Origin: Umezawaea endophytica
Lineage (GTDB): Bacteria > Actinomycetota > Actinomycetes > Mycobacteriales > Pseudonocardiaceae
Direction: 5' to 3'
Length of the DNA stretch: 64,000 nucleotides
Assembly: GCF_025061645.1 (NCBI RefSeq)
Contig: NZ_JANYMP010000012.1
Coordinates: forward strand, 1 to 64,000
The position numbers and the translations under genes were made by a program. The notes beneath the pieces are model-generated. The model saw nothing but the letters and a program-made list of their open reading frames with translations. It ran no database searches and was not told where the DNA came from. This document shows positions 55,071 through 63,606 of this stretch, piece after piece (the first letter of the stretch is position 1; the number at the start of each line of letters is the position of its first letter).

Positions 55071-56161
55071 CAGCTCTCCTTGCAGAATTCGCCGATCGGG
55101 ATGCCCACGTGCCGCTGGTCCGTCGCCAGGTAGCCGAGCAGCTCGTCGCCCTGCTGGAGCTCCGTGACGTTGCGGACCTTGCCGCCGGGGCCGAGCAGCC
55201 GGACGTGCCAGTCGTCCTGCACGGTCAGGCTGACCACGACGCCGTCCACGGAGTGCGCCGTGATGCTCAGCAGCGGGCGGGACTCCAGTTTGGACCGTCC
55301 TACCACGACCCGGCGCGTGCGGCCCTCGGAGTTGACCGCGAGGACCGTGCTGCCGGAGTGCAGCTCGCTGAGGTAGTTCGTCCGGTTCTCCGGGCCGAGC
55401 ACGTAGGAGTGCAGCGCGCCCGCGTTGACCCGGAACGGCCGCGTCGGCATGTACGGCAGCGGGTGGGTTTCGCTACAGGACAACAGGAAACCGGTCGAGA
55501 ACGAACCGACGAGGATGCCCTCGTCCTCCTCGAAGTGCGTGCACGTGTCGACGCACACCCGGTCGCCGAGGCCGTGGTGCTCGATGCGGTCGACGATCAG
55601 CGTGGCCAGCTCCAGCTTCGGGCTGGTCGCCTCCAGCATCCGGCTCAGCGCGAACACCTCGGTGGCGTCCTTCGGCGCGAGCATCACGCCTTCCGAGCCG
55701 CGCTCCAGCACGTCGACCACGATCGACGCCTCTTCGATGTCGCCGCAGACCGTGAACAGCTTGCCGGGCGCGCGGTCGGCCGCGGCCAGCACGATCTCCA
55801 GCGGGATCTTGGTCGGGTCGGCGAACCACACGATGCTGTAGGGCAGCGCGACCGCCGCGGCGCAGGCCAACTGGAGCGTGCGGTCGTCGCGCACGTCGAC
55901 CCACGCGGCCACGTTGTCCCGGTCACCCGCGGCGAGCACGAGCGCGTCCAGTTCGGCCTGGTCGGCGACGACGGTCGCGGTGATGCCGGTGAACCCCTCC
56001 TCCTCGCCCACCAGCACGCTGACGATGGTCGGGGGCAGGGTGGCGAGCACGGCGGGGTCATCGGAGACGACACCGTGCAGGCGGGAGTGGATGGCGGCGT
56101 CCACGACGCCCTCCACGTGCTGCTGGGCCACGGTCCGGAGGTCGATCCAAGCGAGCGTCAC
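55070..56161 (-). CDS. 3-dehydroquinate synthase II-type enzyme, 3,4-AHBA synthase (GriH-like)
   Basis: A 363-residue DHQ-synthase-II family protein. In the GriH branch it cyclises and aromatises the aldolase product to 3-amino-4-hydroxybenzoate. Family segments such as GEEEGFTGITATVV, EGVMLAPKD and VCVDTCTHFEEDEGILVGS are visible. The GTG at 56161 overlaps the aldolase stop (GTGA). The immediate GriI-type neighbour makes the 3,4-AHBA role much likelier than archaeal-type aromatic amino-acid synthesis. Confidence 0.88.
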   Translation of the reverse strand: MTLAWIDLRTVAQQHVEGVVDAAIHSRLHGVVSDDPAVLATLPPTIVSVLVGEEEGFTGITATVVADQAELDALVLAAGDRDNVAAWVDVRDDRTLQLACAAAVALPYSIVWFADPTKIPLEIVLAAADRAPGKLFTVCGDIEEASIVVDVLERGSEGVMLAPKDATEVFALSRMLEATSPKLELATLIVDRIEHHGLGDRVCVDTCTHFEEDEGILVGSFSTGFLLSCSETHPLPYMPTRPFRVNAGALHSYVLGPENRTNYLSELHSGSTVLAVNSEGRTRRVVVGRSKLESRPLLSITAHSVDGVVVSLTVQDDWHVRLLGPGGKVRNVTELQQGDELLGYLATDQRHVGIPIGEFCKES

Positions 56162-56970
56162 AGGGCACCTGTCGTCATCGTCGTCGGGAATCTGGAGAGG
56201 TCTTCTCGCACGCCGGGCGCGTGCACCACGGCGGCGAGCCTGGCCACGAGCGACGCCGGGTTGGCGGAGGTGAAGACCTTGCGGCCCACCGCCAAACCCG
56301 CGCAGCCCGCGTCCATCAGCTCGGTCGCGTAGGCGATGAGGTCGGAGCCGTCGGTCGGGCCGCCTGCCGCGAGCACCGGGACCGGTGAGTTCGCCACGAC
56401 CTCCGCCATCCGCCGCACGGGCAGGGTCACCGACGTCTTCACGAGGTCCGCGCCGAGGTCGGCGGCGATGTTGACGACGTGCGCGAGCAGCGCCGGGTCG
56501 TGCGGGTCGACGATCCGCGGGCCGCGCGGGTAGATCATCGCGATCAGCGGGAGCCCCCAGGCCTCGCACGCGGTGGCCACCGCGCCGAGGTCGGCCAGTT
56601 GCCGCTCCTCGGTGTCGGACCCGATGTTCACGTGCACGCTGACGGCGTCTGCGCCCAGCCGCAGGGCGTCCTCGGCGTCGCCGACGAGCACCTTGGCGTT
56701 GGTGTCCGCGGCGTGGGCGGTGCCCGCGCTGAGGTGCACCACGAGCGCGCACGACGCCAGGATCGCGGGCGGCACCAGCCGCGCTCGTCCTTTGTGGACG
56801 ATGATCGCGTCGGCGCCTCCCTCCACCAGGTCGCGGAGCAGGTCGTGCCACCGGTCGTGGGGCACGACCGGTCCGTCGGACACGCTGTGGTCCAGCGGGA
56901 CGAACAGGTGCTTCCCGTCGTTCGCCGAGGACAACCGGCGCATCCGGAATAGCTTCCCGGTATTCGTCAT
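56158..56970 (-). CDS. DhnA-type aldolase, GriI-like (3,4-AHBA pathway)
   Basis: A 270-residue class I aldolase of the DhnA/ADH-synthase group. GriI joins aspartate semialdehyde with dihydroxyacetone phosphate to a C7 amino sugar acid. The Schiff-base Lys is in [12 protein letters not shown] near 180, with an opening [12 protein letters not shown] segment and [10 protein letters not shown] later. It is the first gene of the twelve-gene operon. A near-perfect ribosome site, AAGGAGGTG (56979-56987 on the minus strand), lies eight bases before the ATG. Confidence 0.9.
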   Translation of the reverse strand: MTNTGKLFRMRRLSSANDGKHLFVPLDHSVSDGPVVPHDRWHDLLRDLVEGGADAIIVHKGRARLVPPAILASCALVVHLSAGTAHAADTNAKVLVGDAEDALRLGADAVSVHVNIGSDTEERQLADLGAVATACEAWGLPLIAMIYPRGPRIVDPHDPALLAHVVNIAADLGADLVKTSVTLPVRRMAEVVANSPVPVLAAGGPTDGSDLIAYATELMDAGCAGLAVGRKVFTSANPASLVARLAAVVHAPGVREDLSRFPTTMTTGAL

Positions 56971-57029
56971 GCCGTCTACACCTCCTTTTCAAAAACTGGA
57001 TCAGCGAAGGAAGTGAATGGAATCGCTTG

Positions 57030-57095
57030 GTTCGCAAGGCTAGTCACGGCCGTTGGCGGCGGACAAATAACTCTTGCCGATAACTCGTCAGTTAT
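57030..57095 (-). promoter_or_regulatory. LysR-type activated promoter of the biosynthetic operon (candidate)
   Basis: On the minus strand TTGTCC (57066-57061) and TAGCCT (57042-57037) are 18 bases apart and would start transcription near 57030. An inverted repeat ATAACT-CGTC-AGTTAT lies at 57080-57095, centred near -57, and a further ATAACT half-site at 57067-57072 abuts the -35. This arrangement is typical of LysR recognition and activation sites. The gap 56971-57257 also serves the divergent flavodoxin-like gene. Confidence 0.55.
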
Positions 57096-57257
57096 GCCGG
57101 TTCACCCGAAACGACCCCTGTTTACGCCCGACGGGCGGCCGCGGGCTCCGTACCGCCATTCGGCGGGTTCACGACCATGTCGGAGTTCTAAGAAGTTTCT
57201 CATTTTCTGCTGGCAGATTCACGGTGTTCCCAAGTCTCGACGGAGCGGGAGAGTGCC

Positions 57258-57863
57258 TTGAGCGTGTCGACGGGTCCGGTGCACCTGGTCGTGGCGTGCC
57301 ACGACGGGCGCGGCCACACGGGGAAGCTCGCCGCCGCCGTGCGGCGGGGCGCCAGTGAGGTCGCCGACACCGACGTCGTGTCCATCGCGGTGGACGAAAT
57401 CACCCCTGAGCAGTGGTTCCAGCTCGACGACGCGGACGCGGTCATCTTCGGCGCCCCGACGTACATGGGGTCGGCGTCGGCCGCGTTCCACCAGTTCGCG
57501 GAGGCCAGCAGCAGGCGCTGGCTGACCCGGCGCTGGCAGGACAAGCTGGCGGCGGGGTTCACGAACTCGGGCGCGAAGGCGGGCGACAAGTCCGGGACGC
57601 TCGGATACTTCACCACCTTCGCCGCCCAGCACGGAATGGTGTGGGTGAACCTCGGTCTGCGTTCCGGGTGGAACTCCGCCAAAGGCAGCGAGAACGACCT
57701 GAACCGGCTGGGCTTCTCCCACGGCGTCGCCGCGCAGTCCAACATCGACGAAGGACCCGAACTGATGCACAAGGCCGATCTCGACACCGCCGAATACCTG
57801 GGCCGAAGAGTGGCGACCTACGCGCGGATCGTCGTCGAGGGCAAGAGGGCGCTAGCACGGTGA
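57258..57863 (+). CDS. Flavodoxin-like NAD(P)H reductase (WrbA/FMN-reductase type)
   Basis: A 201-residue flavodoxin-fold protein. The FMN phosphate region is ACHDGRGHTGKL near 13-24, the flavin-contact loop is GAPTYMGSASAAFHQF near 65, and AGFTNSGAKAGDKSGT follows. Members reduce quinones, nitro or azo groups. Divergence from the cluster operon suggests a role in its chemistry or in protecting against its intermediates. The start is TTG 57258 (GGGAGAG upstream); GTG 57264 is possible. Confidence 0.8.
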   Translation: MSVSTGPVHLVVACHDGRGHTGKLAAAVRRGASEVADTDVVSIAVDEITPEQWFQLDDADAVIFGAPTYMGSASAAFHQFAEASSRRWLTRRWQDKLAAGFTNSGAKAGDKSGTLGYFTTFAAQHGMVWVNLGLRSGWNSAKGSENDLNRLGFSHGVAAQSNIDEGPELMHKADLDTAEYLGRRVATYARIVVEGKRALAR

Positions 57864-59383
57864 AAAGGGTTTCCGATGTCGCCGCGGAAGGGCGGCGGGT
57901 CACGCGGACGTGGGCGGTCGTGGCCGTCGCCGTCGCAGCCAACACGCTCCTGTGGCTCGACAACTCCATCCTCAACATCGCGCTGGAGACGCTCGCCGAC
58001 CCGGTGCGCGGACTCGGCGCGAACGCGGGTGAACTGGCCTGGGCGGGCAGTTCGTACTCGCTGGTGCTCGCCTCGGCGATGTTCGCGGGCGGCGCGCTCG
58101 GCGACCGCTACGGCCCGCGCGCCACCCTGTTCGCCGGTCTGCTGCTGTTCTCGGCGGCGTCGGCGCTCGCGGCGTTCAGCACCAGCGCCGTCGAGCTGAT
58201 CGTGACGCGCGGCCTGATGGGGCTGGGCAGCGCGCTGCTCATGCCCGCCACGCTGTCGATCATCGTCCGCACCACGTCGGAGGCCCAGCGGGCCAGGGCC
58301 ATCGCGCTGTGGGCGTCGGCCAGCGGCATCGGCGTCGCGCTGGGGCCGGTGCTGGGCGGTGCGCTGCTGGCCCGGTACTGGTGGGGCTCGGTGTTCCTGG
58401 TCAACGTCCCGATCGTGCTGGCGTGCCTGATCGGTGTGGTGCTGTTCGTGCCCCGGCTGCGCTTCGCCGACCGGCGACCGCTGGACCCGCTCGGCCTGGT
58501 GCTCTCCGTGCTGGGACTGGGGAGCCTCGTCTACGGGATCATCGAGGGCGGTCAGCGCGCGGACTGGCTCGGCGTCGGCGTCCTGGTCCCGCTGGTGCTG
58601 GGCGTCCTGCTGCTGGTGTGGTTCGTGCTGGTGCAGCGGTCGGCCGAGCACCCGAGCTTCGACGTCAAGCTGTTCGCCGTGCGGCAGTTCTCCGGCGGCA
58701 GCATCGCGCTGCTGTTCACGTTCTTCGGCCTCACCGGCCAGCTCTTCGCCACCGCGTTCTACCTCCAGGGCATCCGGGGGCTCACGCCGCTGGGCGCGGG
58801 CCTGGTGATGGTCGCCGCCGCCGTCGGGATCGTGGTCGGCAACCTGGTGTCGCCCAGGCTCACCGGCGTCCTCACGGTCCGCTGGACGGTCGTCGGCGGG
58901 ATGCTGCTGTCCATCGCCACGTTCGCGAGCTACCTGACGTTCGACCGGGGCACGCCGATCCCGCTGCTGGTGGTGCTGCTGCTGTTCCAGGGCTTCGGCA
59001 TGGGCATGATCAGCGCGCCGATCACCACGGCGATGATGGCCGTCCTGCCGCCGCGGGTCAGCGGCGCGGGCGCGGCCATCAACAGCGCCATGCGGCAGGT
59101 CGGCGGCGCGCTCGGCACCGCCGTGCTCGGCTCGGTGCTGATCGCGAGCTACCACCGGCTGATCGCGCCGTCGCTGCCGCGGCTGCCGGAAGCCCTGCGC
59201 GAGCAGGCCGCGGAATCGGCGCAGGGAGCCAGGGCCGTGGCCGCCGCCGCGGGCGAGCCGTGGCTCGTCGACGCCGCGGACCACGCGTTCCTGCAAGCGA
59301 TGTACACCTCCTCGATCTGGGCGACGCTGCTGTCGCTGGTCGGGGTCGCGTTCGTCATCAGGTGTTTCCGACCGGACAGGTGA
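57860..59383 (+). CDS. DHA2-type MFS efflux transporter
   Basis: A 507-residue transporter with fourteen membrane segments. The DHA2 features are LDNSILNIALETL in helix 1, GALGDRYGPRATLFAGL in loop 2-3 and the GASGIGVALGPVLGGAL-type helix 5 motif (here SGIGVALGPVLGG). The GTG start overlaps the flavodoxin stop by four bases. It is the probable exporter or self-resistance pump of the cluster. Confidence 0.88.
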   Translation: MKRVSDVAAEGRRVTRTWAVVAVAVAANTLLWLDNSILNIALETLADPVRGLGANAGELAWAGSSYSLVLASAMFAGGALGDRYGPRATLFAGLLLFSAASALAAFSTSAVELIVTRGLMGLGSALLMPATLSIIVRTTSEAQRARAIALWASASGIGVALGPVLGGALLARYWWGSVFLVNVPIVLACLIGVVLFVPRLRFADRRPLDPLGLVLSVLGLGSLVYGIIEGGQRADWLGVGVLVPLVLGVLLLVWFVLVQRSAEHPSFDVKLFAVRQFSGGSIALLFTFFGLTGQLFATAFYLQGIRGLTPLGAGLVMVAAAVGIVVGNLVSPRLTGVLTVRWTVVGGMLLSIATFASYLTFDRGTPIPLLVVLLLFQGFGMGMISAPITTAMMAVLPPRVSGAGAAINSAMRQVGGALGTAVLGSVLIASYHRLIAPSLPRLPEALREQAAESAQGARAVAAAAGEPWLVDAADHAFLQAMYTSSIWATLLSLVGVAFVIRCFRPDR

Positions 59384-59390
59384 GGGCGTC

Positions 59391-60341
59391 ATGGAGTTGG
59401 GACTTCGGCACTTGCAGGTCGTCGTCGCCGTGGCGGAGGCGGGCAGCATCAGCCGGGCCGCCGCCGAACTGCGGATCGCCCAGTCCGGCCTCACCGCGCA
59501 GCTCGGCCGGATCGAGCGCGAACTGGGCGCGCCGCTGTTCATCCGCCGCCCGCACGGGGTCGAGCCGACCGAGCTGGGCACCCACGTCCTGCTCGGGGCG
59601 CGGGTGCTGATCGCGGGGTTCGACGACCTCATCGCGTCGGCCAGGACCCGCGCGCACAGCGGCGGCTCCGGCACGGCGGTCCGGTTGGGCGGCGTGGACA
59701 GCCCGTGGATCTCCACGGTCGCGGCCGCGCTGCGCGGACTGCTCCCGGACCACGAGCAGGTCACCTACGTCGAGGAGAACTCCGACTCCGTCGTGGACCT
59801 GGTGCGCACGGCCAGGCTCGACCTCGCGGTGATCACCGAGTACCCGGACGCCCCGGCGCCACGTCCGCACCGGCTCGTCGTCCGCGACCTCGGCGTCGAG
59901 CCGCTGCTGGTCGGCCTGCACGCCGACCACCCGGAAGCGGGCCGCGACCGGCTCCGGCTCGCGCACCTCGCCGACTACGACTGGATCGCGCCGACCGACA
60001 AGGCGGGCGGGCTCCGGCACAGCCTGCGCACGGCGTGCGAACGGGCCGGGTTCGCGCCGCGGTTCCGCCACTTCGGCGCCGACCACGGCACCGCCGCCAC
60101 CATCGTCGGCTCCGGCACGACCGTCGGCCTGTTCCCGACCACCACCGGTCCGGTGCCCGGCGTCGTGTTCCGGCACCTGACCGACGAACCGCTGTGGTGC
60201 CGGACGATGCTGGTCTGGCAGCAGGGGTCGCCGCTGGCCGCCATCGCCGCCGAACTCGTCACCTCGGCGTCGGACGAGCGCTTCCGCACCCGGCGGCCGG
60301 TGACCCCGTTCCACGTCGTCGACTACCGCCGCGCTATGTGA
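59391..60341 (+). CDS. LysR-type transcription regulator
   Basis: A 316-residue regulator. The helix-turn-helix (about 3-62, with GSISRAAAELRIAQSGLTAQL) is followed by the two-lobed effector domain (about 95-300). It lies 7 bases after the exporter gene. Together with the LysR-like site at 57080-57095 this points to pathway-specific control of the cluster. Its stop overlaps the end of the histidine kinase gene by 19 bases. Confidence 0.9.
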   Translation: MELGLRHLQVVVAVAEAGSISRAAAELRIAQSGLTAQLGRIERELGAPLFIRRPHGVEPTELGTHVLLGARVLIAGFDDLIASARTRAHSGGSGTAVRLGGVDSPWISTVAAALRGLLPDHEQVTYVEENSDSVVDLVRTARLDLAVITEYPDAPAPRPHRLVVRDLGVEPLLVGLHADHPEAGRDRLRLAHLADYDWIAPTDKAGGLRHSLRTACERAGFAPRFRHFGADHGTAATIVGSGTTVGLFPTTTGPVPGVVFRHLTDEPLWCRTMLVWQQGSPLAAIAAELVTSASDERFRTRRPVTPFHVVDYRRAM

Positions 60342-61627
60342 ACCCCGGCACCCCTGGCCCAGTAGAGCGCGGCCCGCGCCACCGACGCGGACTCGGCGCG
60401 CGGCAACGGGATCGCGGGTTCCACGGCGGGCAGGTCCACGGTGAACACCGCGCCCGCGCCCGGCACGCCCTCGGCGGACACCGTGCCGCGGTGGGCTTCC
60501 ACGACCTCGCGCACCAGCGACAGGCCGATGCCGAACCGCTGGCCGCGCCCGTTCGAGCCGCGGCTGAAGCGCTCGAACAGCGACCGCCCGTCCGCCTGGT
60601 CGAACCCGACCCCGCTGTCGCGGACCGACAGCCGGACCGTTCCCGGAGCGGGCGCCTCCAGCTCGACGACGACCGTGCCGCCCGCGGGCGTGTGGCCGAT
60701 CGCGTTGTCCACCAACGCGGTCACCACGCGGCGCAGCGCCGATTCCGCGCCGGGCACCAGGAACTGGCCCGGCTCGCGCAGCACCTCCAGCACCAGTCCC
60801 GTTTCGACGGCTCGCGCGTCCTCGGCCCTGACCACCTCGTCGGCCAGCCCGGCCAGGTCGACCACCTCCGTCCGCGGCTGCTCGCCGGAGATCGCCGAGC
60901 GCAGGAGGTCGTCGACCACGTCGCCGAGCTGCCGCGTCCCGTTGACCAGCCTGCGCATCTCGGCGGACAGGACCTCCGGGCACTCCATCGCGTCCGCCTT
61001 GCGCGCCAGCAGTTGCGCCCGCGTGTGGAGCTGGGTCAGCGGCGCGCGCAGCTCGTGGCTCGCGTCGGCGACGAACCGCCGCTGCCGTGTCAGCGCGTCG
61101 TTCAGCGGCGCGATGGCCTTCTCGCAGAGGAAGCGGCTCGCCATCGCGACGACGACGGCGACCGTGAGCGCCGTCAGCAGCAGCGCGAGCGCGAAAGCGA
61201 ACAGCAGGTTCTCCCGTTCCATCAGGTGGAACCGCTCGTCGTAGACGACCTGCACGACCTCGTCGCCGCGCCGCTGCGTGAGGACGCTGTAGACCTGCCC
61301 GTCGCGGTGGACCTCCTCGAACTTCGGTCCGTCGGCGGTCCGCAGGCTCTCGGTCAGCGGGAAACCCGCGGGGAGACCGGGCGTCCCGGCGGCCACGCCG
61401 TCGCGTTCGACGACCAGCCAGGTGCACGCGGGCGGGCTGGAGATCGACGAGTGCGCCACCGTCCACAGCAGGTCCCGGCGGGTGTCGTTCTCGCGCATGT
61501 TCGCGGTGATGAGGTAGATGAGGCACTCGATGAGCAGCACGATCACCGTGGTCAGCAGCGTGAGCCGAGCGGTGATGGACCAGCGGGCCCTGCCGAGCGC
61601 GGCGCGTTCGGGCGCGATCACGGACAT
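60323..61627 (-). CDS. Sensor histidine kinase
   Basis: A 434-residue membrane kinase. Two membrane helices (about 22-44 and 139-163) enclose an extracytoplasmic sensor of about 95 residues. A HAMP-like linker precedes the phosphorylated His191 in FVADASHELRAPL. The HATPase domain has an N box (VTALVDNAIGHTP), a G1 box (DSGVGF) and a G2 box (RFGIGLSLV). The ATG shares one base with the response regulator stop. No link to the cluster is evident other than proximity. Confidence 0.92.
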   Translation of the reverse strand: MSVIAPERAALGRARWSITARLTLLTTVIVLLIECLIYLITANMRENDTRRDLLWTVAHSSISSPPACTWLVVERDGVAAGTPGLPAGFPLTESLRTADGPKFEEVHRDGQVYSVLTQRRGDEVVQVVYDERFHLMERENLLFAFALALLLTALTVAVVVAMASRFLCEKAIAPLNDALTRQRRFVADASHELRAPLTQLHTRAQLLARKADAMECPEVLSAEMRRLVNGTRQLGDVVDDLLRSAISGEQPRTEVVDLAGLADEVVRAEDARAVETGLVLEVLREPGQFLVPGAESALRRVVTALVDNAIGHTPAGGTVVVELEAPAPGTVRLSVRDSGVGFDQADGRSLFERFSRGSNGRGQRFGIGLSLVREVVEAHRGTVSAEGVPGAGAVFTVDLPAVEPAIPLPRAESASVARAALYWARGAGVHIARR

Positions 61628-62316
61628 CAGACGCTCCCCGCCCGGTAGCCGAGACCGTGCACGGTCCGGATGGCCTCGCGCCCGAGCTTGCGGCGCAGGT
61701 AGTGCACATATGTGTCCACTATGGACTCCGAGGTGGCTTCCGGGAACACCTGCGTGCGCAGGTCGGTCCGGCGGCAGATGGCGTTGGGGGCGACGGCGAG
61801 CGTGCGGAGCAGGTCGCACTCGCGGGCGGACAGCTTGACCACGCCACCCGTCGACGTCAGGACTTCGCGGTGCCGAAGGTCGAGGTGGCCCTGGCCGAGC
61901 GGGAGGAGGTCGGTGTGCTCCAGGTGCCTGCGGTGCAGCGCCCGCACCCTGGCGATCAGCTCGTCCAGGTCGAACGGCTTGCCGAGGTAGTCGTCCGCCC
62001 CGGCGTTCAGCCCCTGCACCCGGTCGCCGACGGCACCGCGACCGGTCAGCACCAGGATCTTCGCGGTCACGCCGACCCGCCGCAACCGGACCATCAGGTC
62101 CAGTCCGTCGAGCGCGGGCAGACCCCGGTCCAGCACCATGATGTCCGGCTTGCGGCTCAGCGCGAGGTGCAGCCCCTGCTGCCCGTCCAGCGCCACGTCG
62201 ACCTCGTAGCCCTCGCTCGCGAACAGTTCGGCCAGCATCGCCGCCGTCTCCTGGTCGTCCTCGACGACGAGCAGTCGAATGGGTTCCGGCGCCTCGGGGT
62301 TTGGCACGCTGACCAC
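61627..62316 (-). CDS. OmpR/PhoB-type response regulator
   Basis: A 229-residue regulator. The receiver domain (about 13-125) has Asp20-Asp21, the phosphorylated Asp63 in IMVLDRGLP, Thr in VLTGR and Lys in GKPFDLDEL. The C-terminal winged helix (about 135-225) is of the OmpR type with YVHYLRRKLG. The start is GTG 62316, with a second GTG at 62307. Partner of the overlapping histidine kinase. Confidence 0.92.
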   Translation of the reverse strand: MVSVPNPEAPEPIRLLVVEDDQETAAMLAELFASEGYEVDVALDGQQGLHLALSRKPDIMVLDRGLPALDGLDLMVRLRRVGVTAKILVLTGRGAVGDRVQGLNAGADDYLGKPFDLDELIARVRALHRRHLEHTDLLPLGQGHLDLRHREVLTSTGGVVKLSARECDLLRTLAVAPNAICRRTDLRTQVFPEATSESIVDTYVHYLRRKLGREAIRTVHGLGYRAGSV

Positions 62317-62403
62317 TGTGGCAGTTCCGCGCCTTGCCCACAGCCCCTATCTCACTCGGCGTCGCGGTGGTAATACGGACCGCTACGACCCTCGGACCTG
62401 CGC

Positions 62404-62910
62404 TTACCCGGTGACCACCCGGTACAGGACCGTAGTGGGCGCGAGTTTCCCTTCGGGATCGAGCGCGTAGTCCGGGATCACCCCTGCCGCCGTCCAGCCC
62501 AGGGACGTGTAGATCCCCTCGGCCGGGCTGCCCGTCTCGGTGTCCAGGACCAAAAGAGACGCTCCGGCCTCGGCCGCCCCGCGTTCGGCCGTGCGCACCA
62601 GTTCGCGGCCGATACCCCGGCCGCGGGCGGAGCGGTGCACGAGCAGCTTCGCCAGTTCCGCGCGGTGGCGGGCGTTCGGCGGGGTCGCCCGTCTCACCTG
62701 GACCGTGCCGACCACCCGGCCGTCCACCTCCGCGACCCACAGCAGCAGCGTGCCGTCCACGACGGCCGGTTCCAGGCGCGACCACCACTCCACGGCCTCG
62801 GCGCGCTCCAGGCCCGCCAGGAAGCCCACGGACGCGCCGCTCTCGACCGCGTCCACGAGCACGTCCGCGAGGTCCTCGGCGGGCACCGCCGTCGTCACCC
62901 GCCGGATCAC
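62404..62910 (-). CDS. GNAT family N-acetyltransferase
   Basis: A 168-residue GNAT protein. The acetyl-CoA site is in LLVHRSARGRGIGRELV (about 93-109, RGRGIG as the pyrophosphate loop). The substrate is not predictable. The GTG overlaps the NUDIX gene stop by four bases. Confidence 0.88.
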   Translation of the reverse strand: MIRRVTTAVPAEDLADVLVDAVESGASVGFLAGLERAEAVEWWSRLEPAVVDGTLLLWVAEVDGRVVGTVQVRRATPPNARHRAELAKLLVHRSARGRGIGRELVRTAERGAAEAGASLLVLDTETGSPAEGIYTSLGWTAAGVIPDYALDPEGKLAPTTVLYRVVTG

Positions 62911-63449
62911 GGCTGCGCGTGCTCGTGCAGCAGGAGCATCGTGTACGCGGCGATCGACTGCGCGTCGGTGATCTCGCCGCGGGTGATCATCGCCTCGAAC
63001 TCGCCGCGCGGGAACCACGCCGAGCGCATGTCCTGCTCCTCGTGCTCCCGCTCGTGGAAGCCCTCGACGAGCCGCGTGGCGAGGAACACCCTGCCGCGCT
63101 GGCTCGTCATGCCCGGAGCCACGTCCAGCACGCCGAGCTCGACCAGCTTCCCGGCCCGCAGACCGGTCTCCTCGCGCAGCTCCCGCTCGGCCAGCACGGC
63201 GGGCGTCTCCTCGGCCCGGTCCGGTGCCGTGCCCTGCGGGAACTCCCACCGGCGCATCCCGATCGGGTACCGGTACTGCTCCACCAGCCGCATCCGCTCC
63301 CCGTCCAACGGGATGACCAGCGCGAAGTCCGGCTTGTCCACCACGCCGTAGATGCCGGTGCTGCCGTCCGCGCGGCGGATCGGGTCCTCCCGCACGGTCA
63401 TCCACGCGTTCGCGTACACCTGACGCGATCCGAGCGAGTCCACGTTCAC
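62907..63449 (-). CDS. NUDIX hydrolase, ADP-ribose pyrophosphatase-like
   Basis: A 180-residue NUDIX enzyme. The catalytic box contains [10 protein letters not shown] (about 97-106), with the flanking [10 protein letters not shown]-ribose-type segment and two extra residues between the Gly and first Glu of the box. The GTG 63449 start follows AAGGGGAG; frames further upstream are not conserved. The substrate may be ADP-ribose or another nucleoside diphosphate derivative. Confidence 0.88.
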   Translation of the reverse strand: MNVDSLGSRQVYANAWMTVREDPIRRADGSTGIYGVVDKPDFALVIPLDGERMRLVEQYRYPIGMRRWEFPQGTAPDRAEETPAVLAERELREETGLRAGKLVELGVLDVAPGMTSQRGRVFLATRLVEGFHEREHEEQDMRSAWFPRGEFEAMITRGEITDAQSIAAYTMLLLHEHAQP

Positions 63450-63606
63450 ACTCCCCTTGCCGACGCCGACCGCCGACGCCCGTAGCCGAAGTACACCACC
63501 GGACCCGCGTTCCACGGCCTGGTGCGCGACAGCGGTTCGAGGACCGGCACGGCGAGCGACGGTACCTGGCTGTGGATCTCCCGTGGCACCCCGTAGCCTG
63601 TCGCGG

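Noticed and set aside
59358-61709. A 783-codon minus-strand frame under LysR and a matching long + strand frame opposite the kinase
   Set aside because: Both are opposite-frame shadows of the LysR and histidine-kinase genes; no homology-like motifs and unnatural Arg/Pro/His composition.
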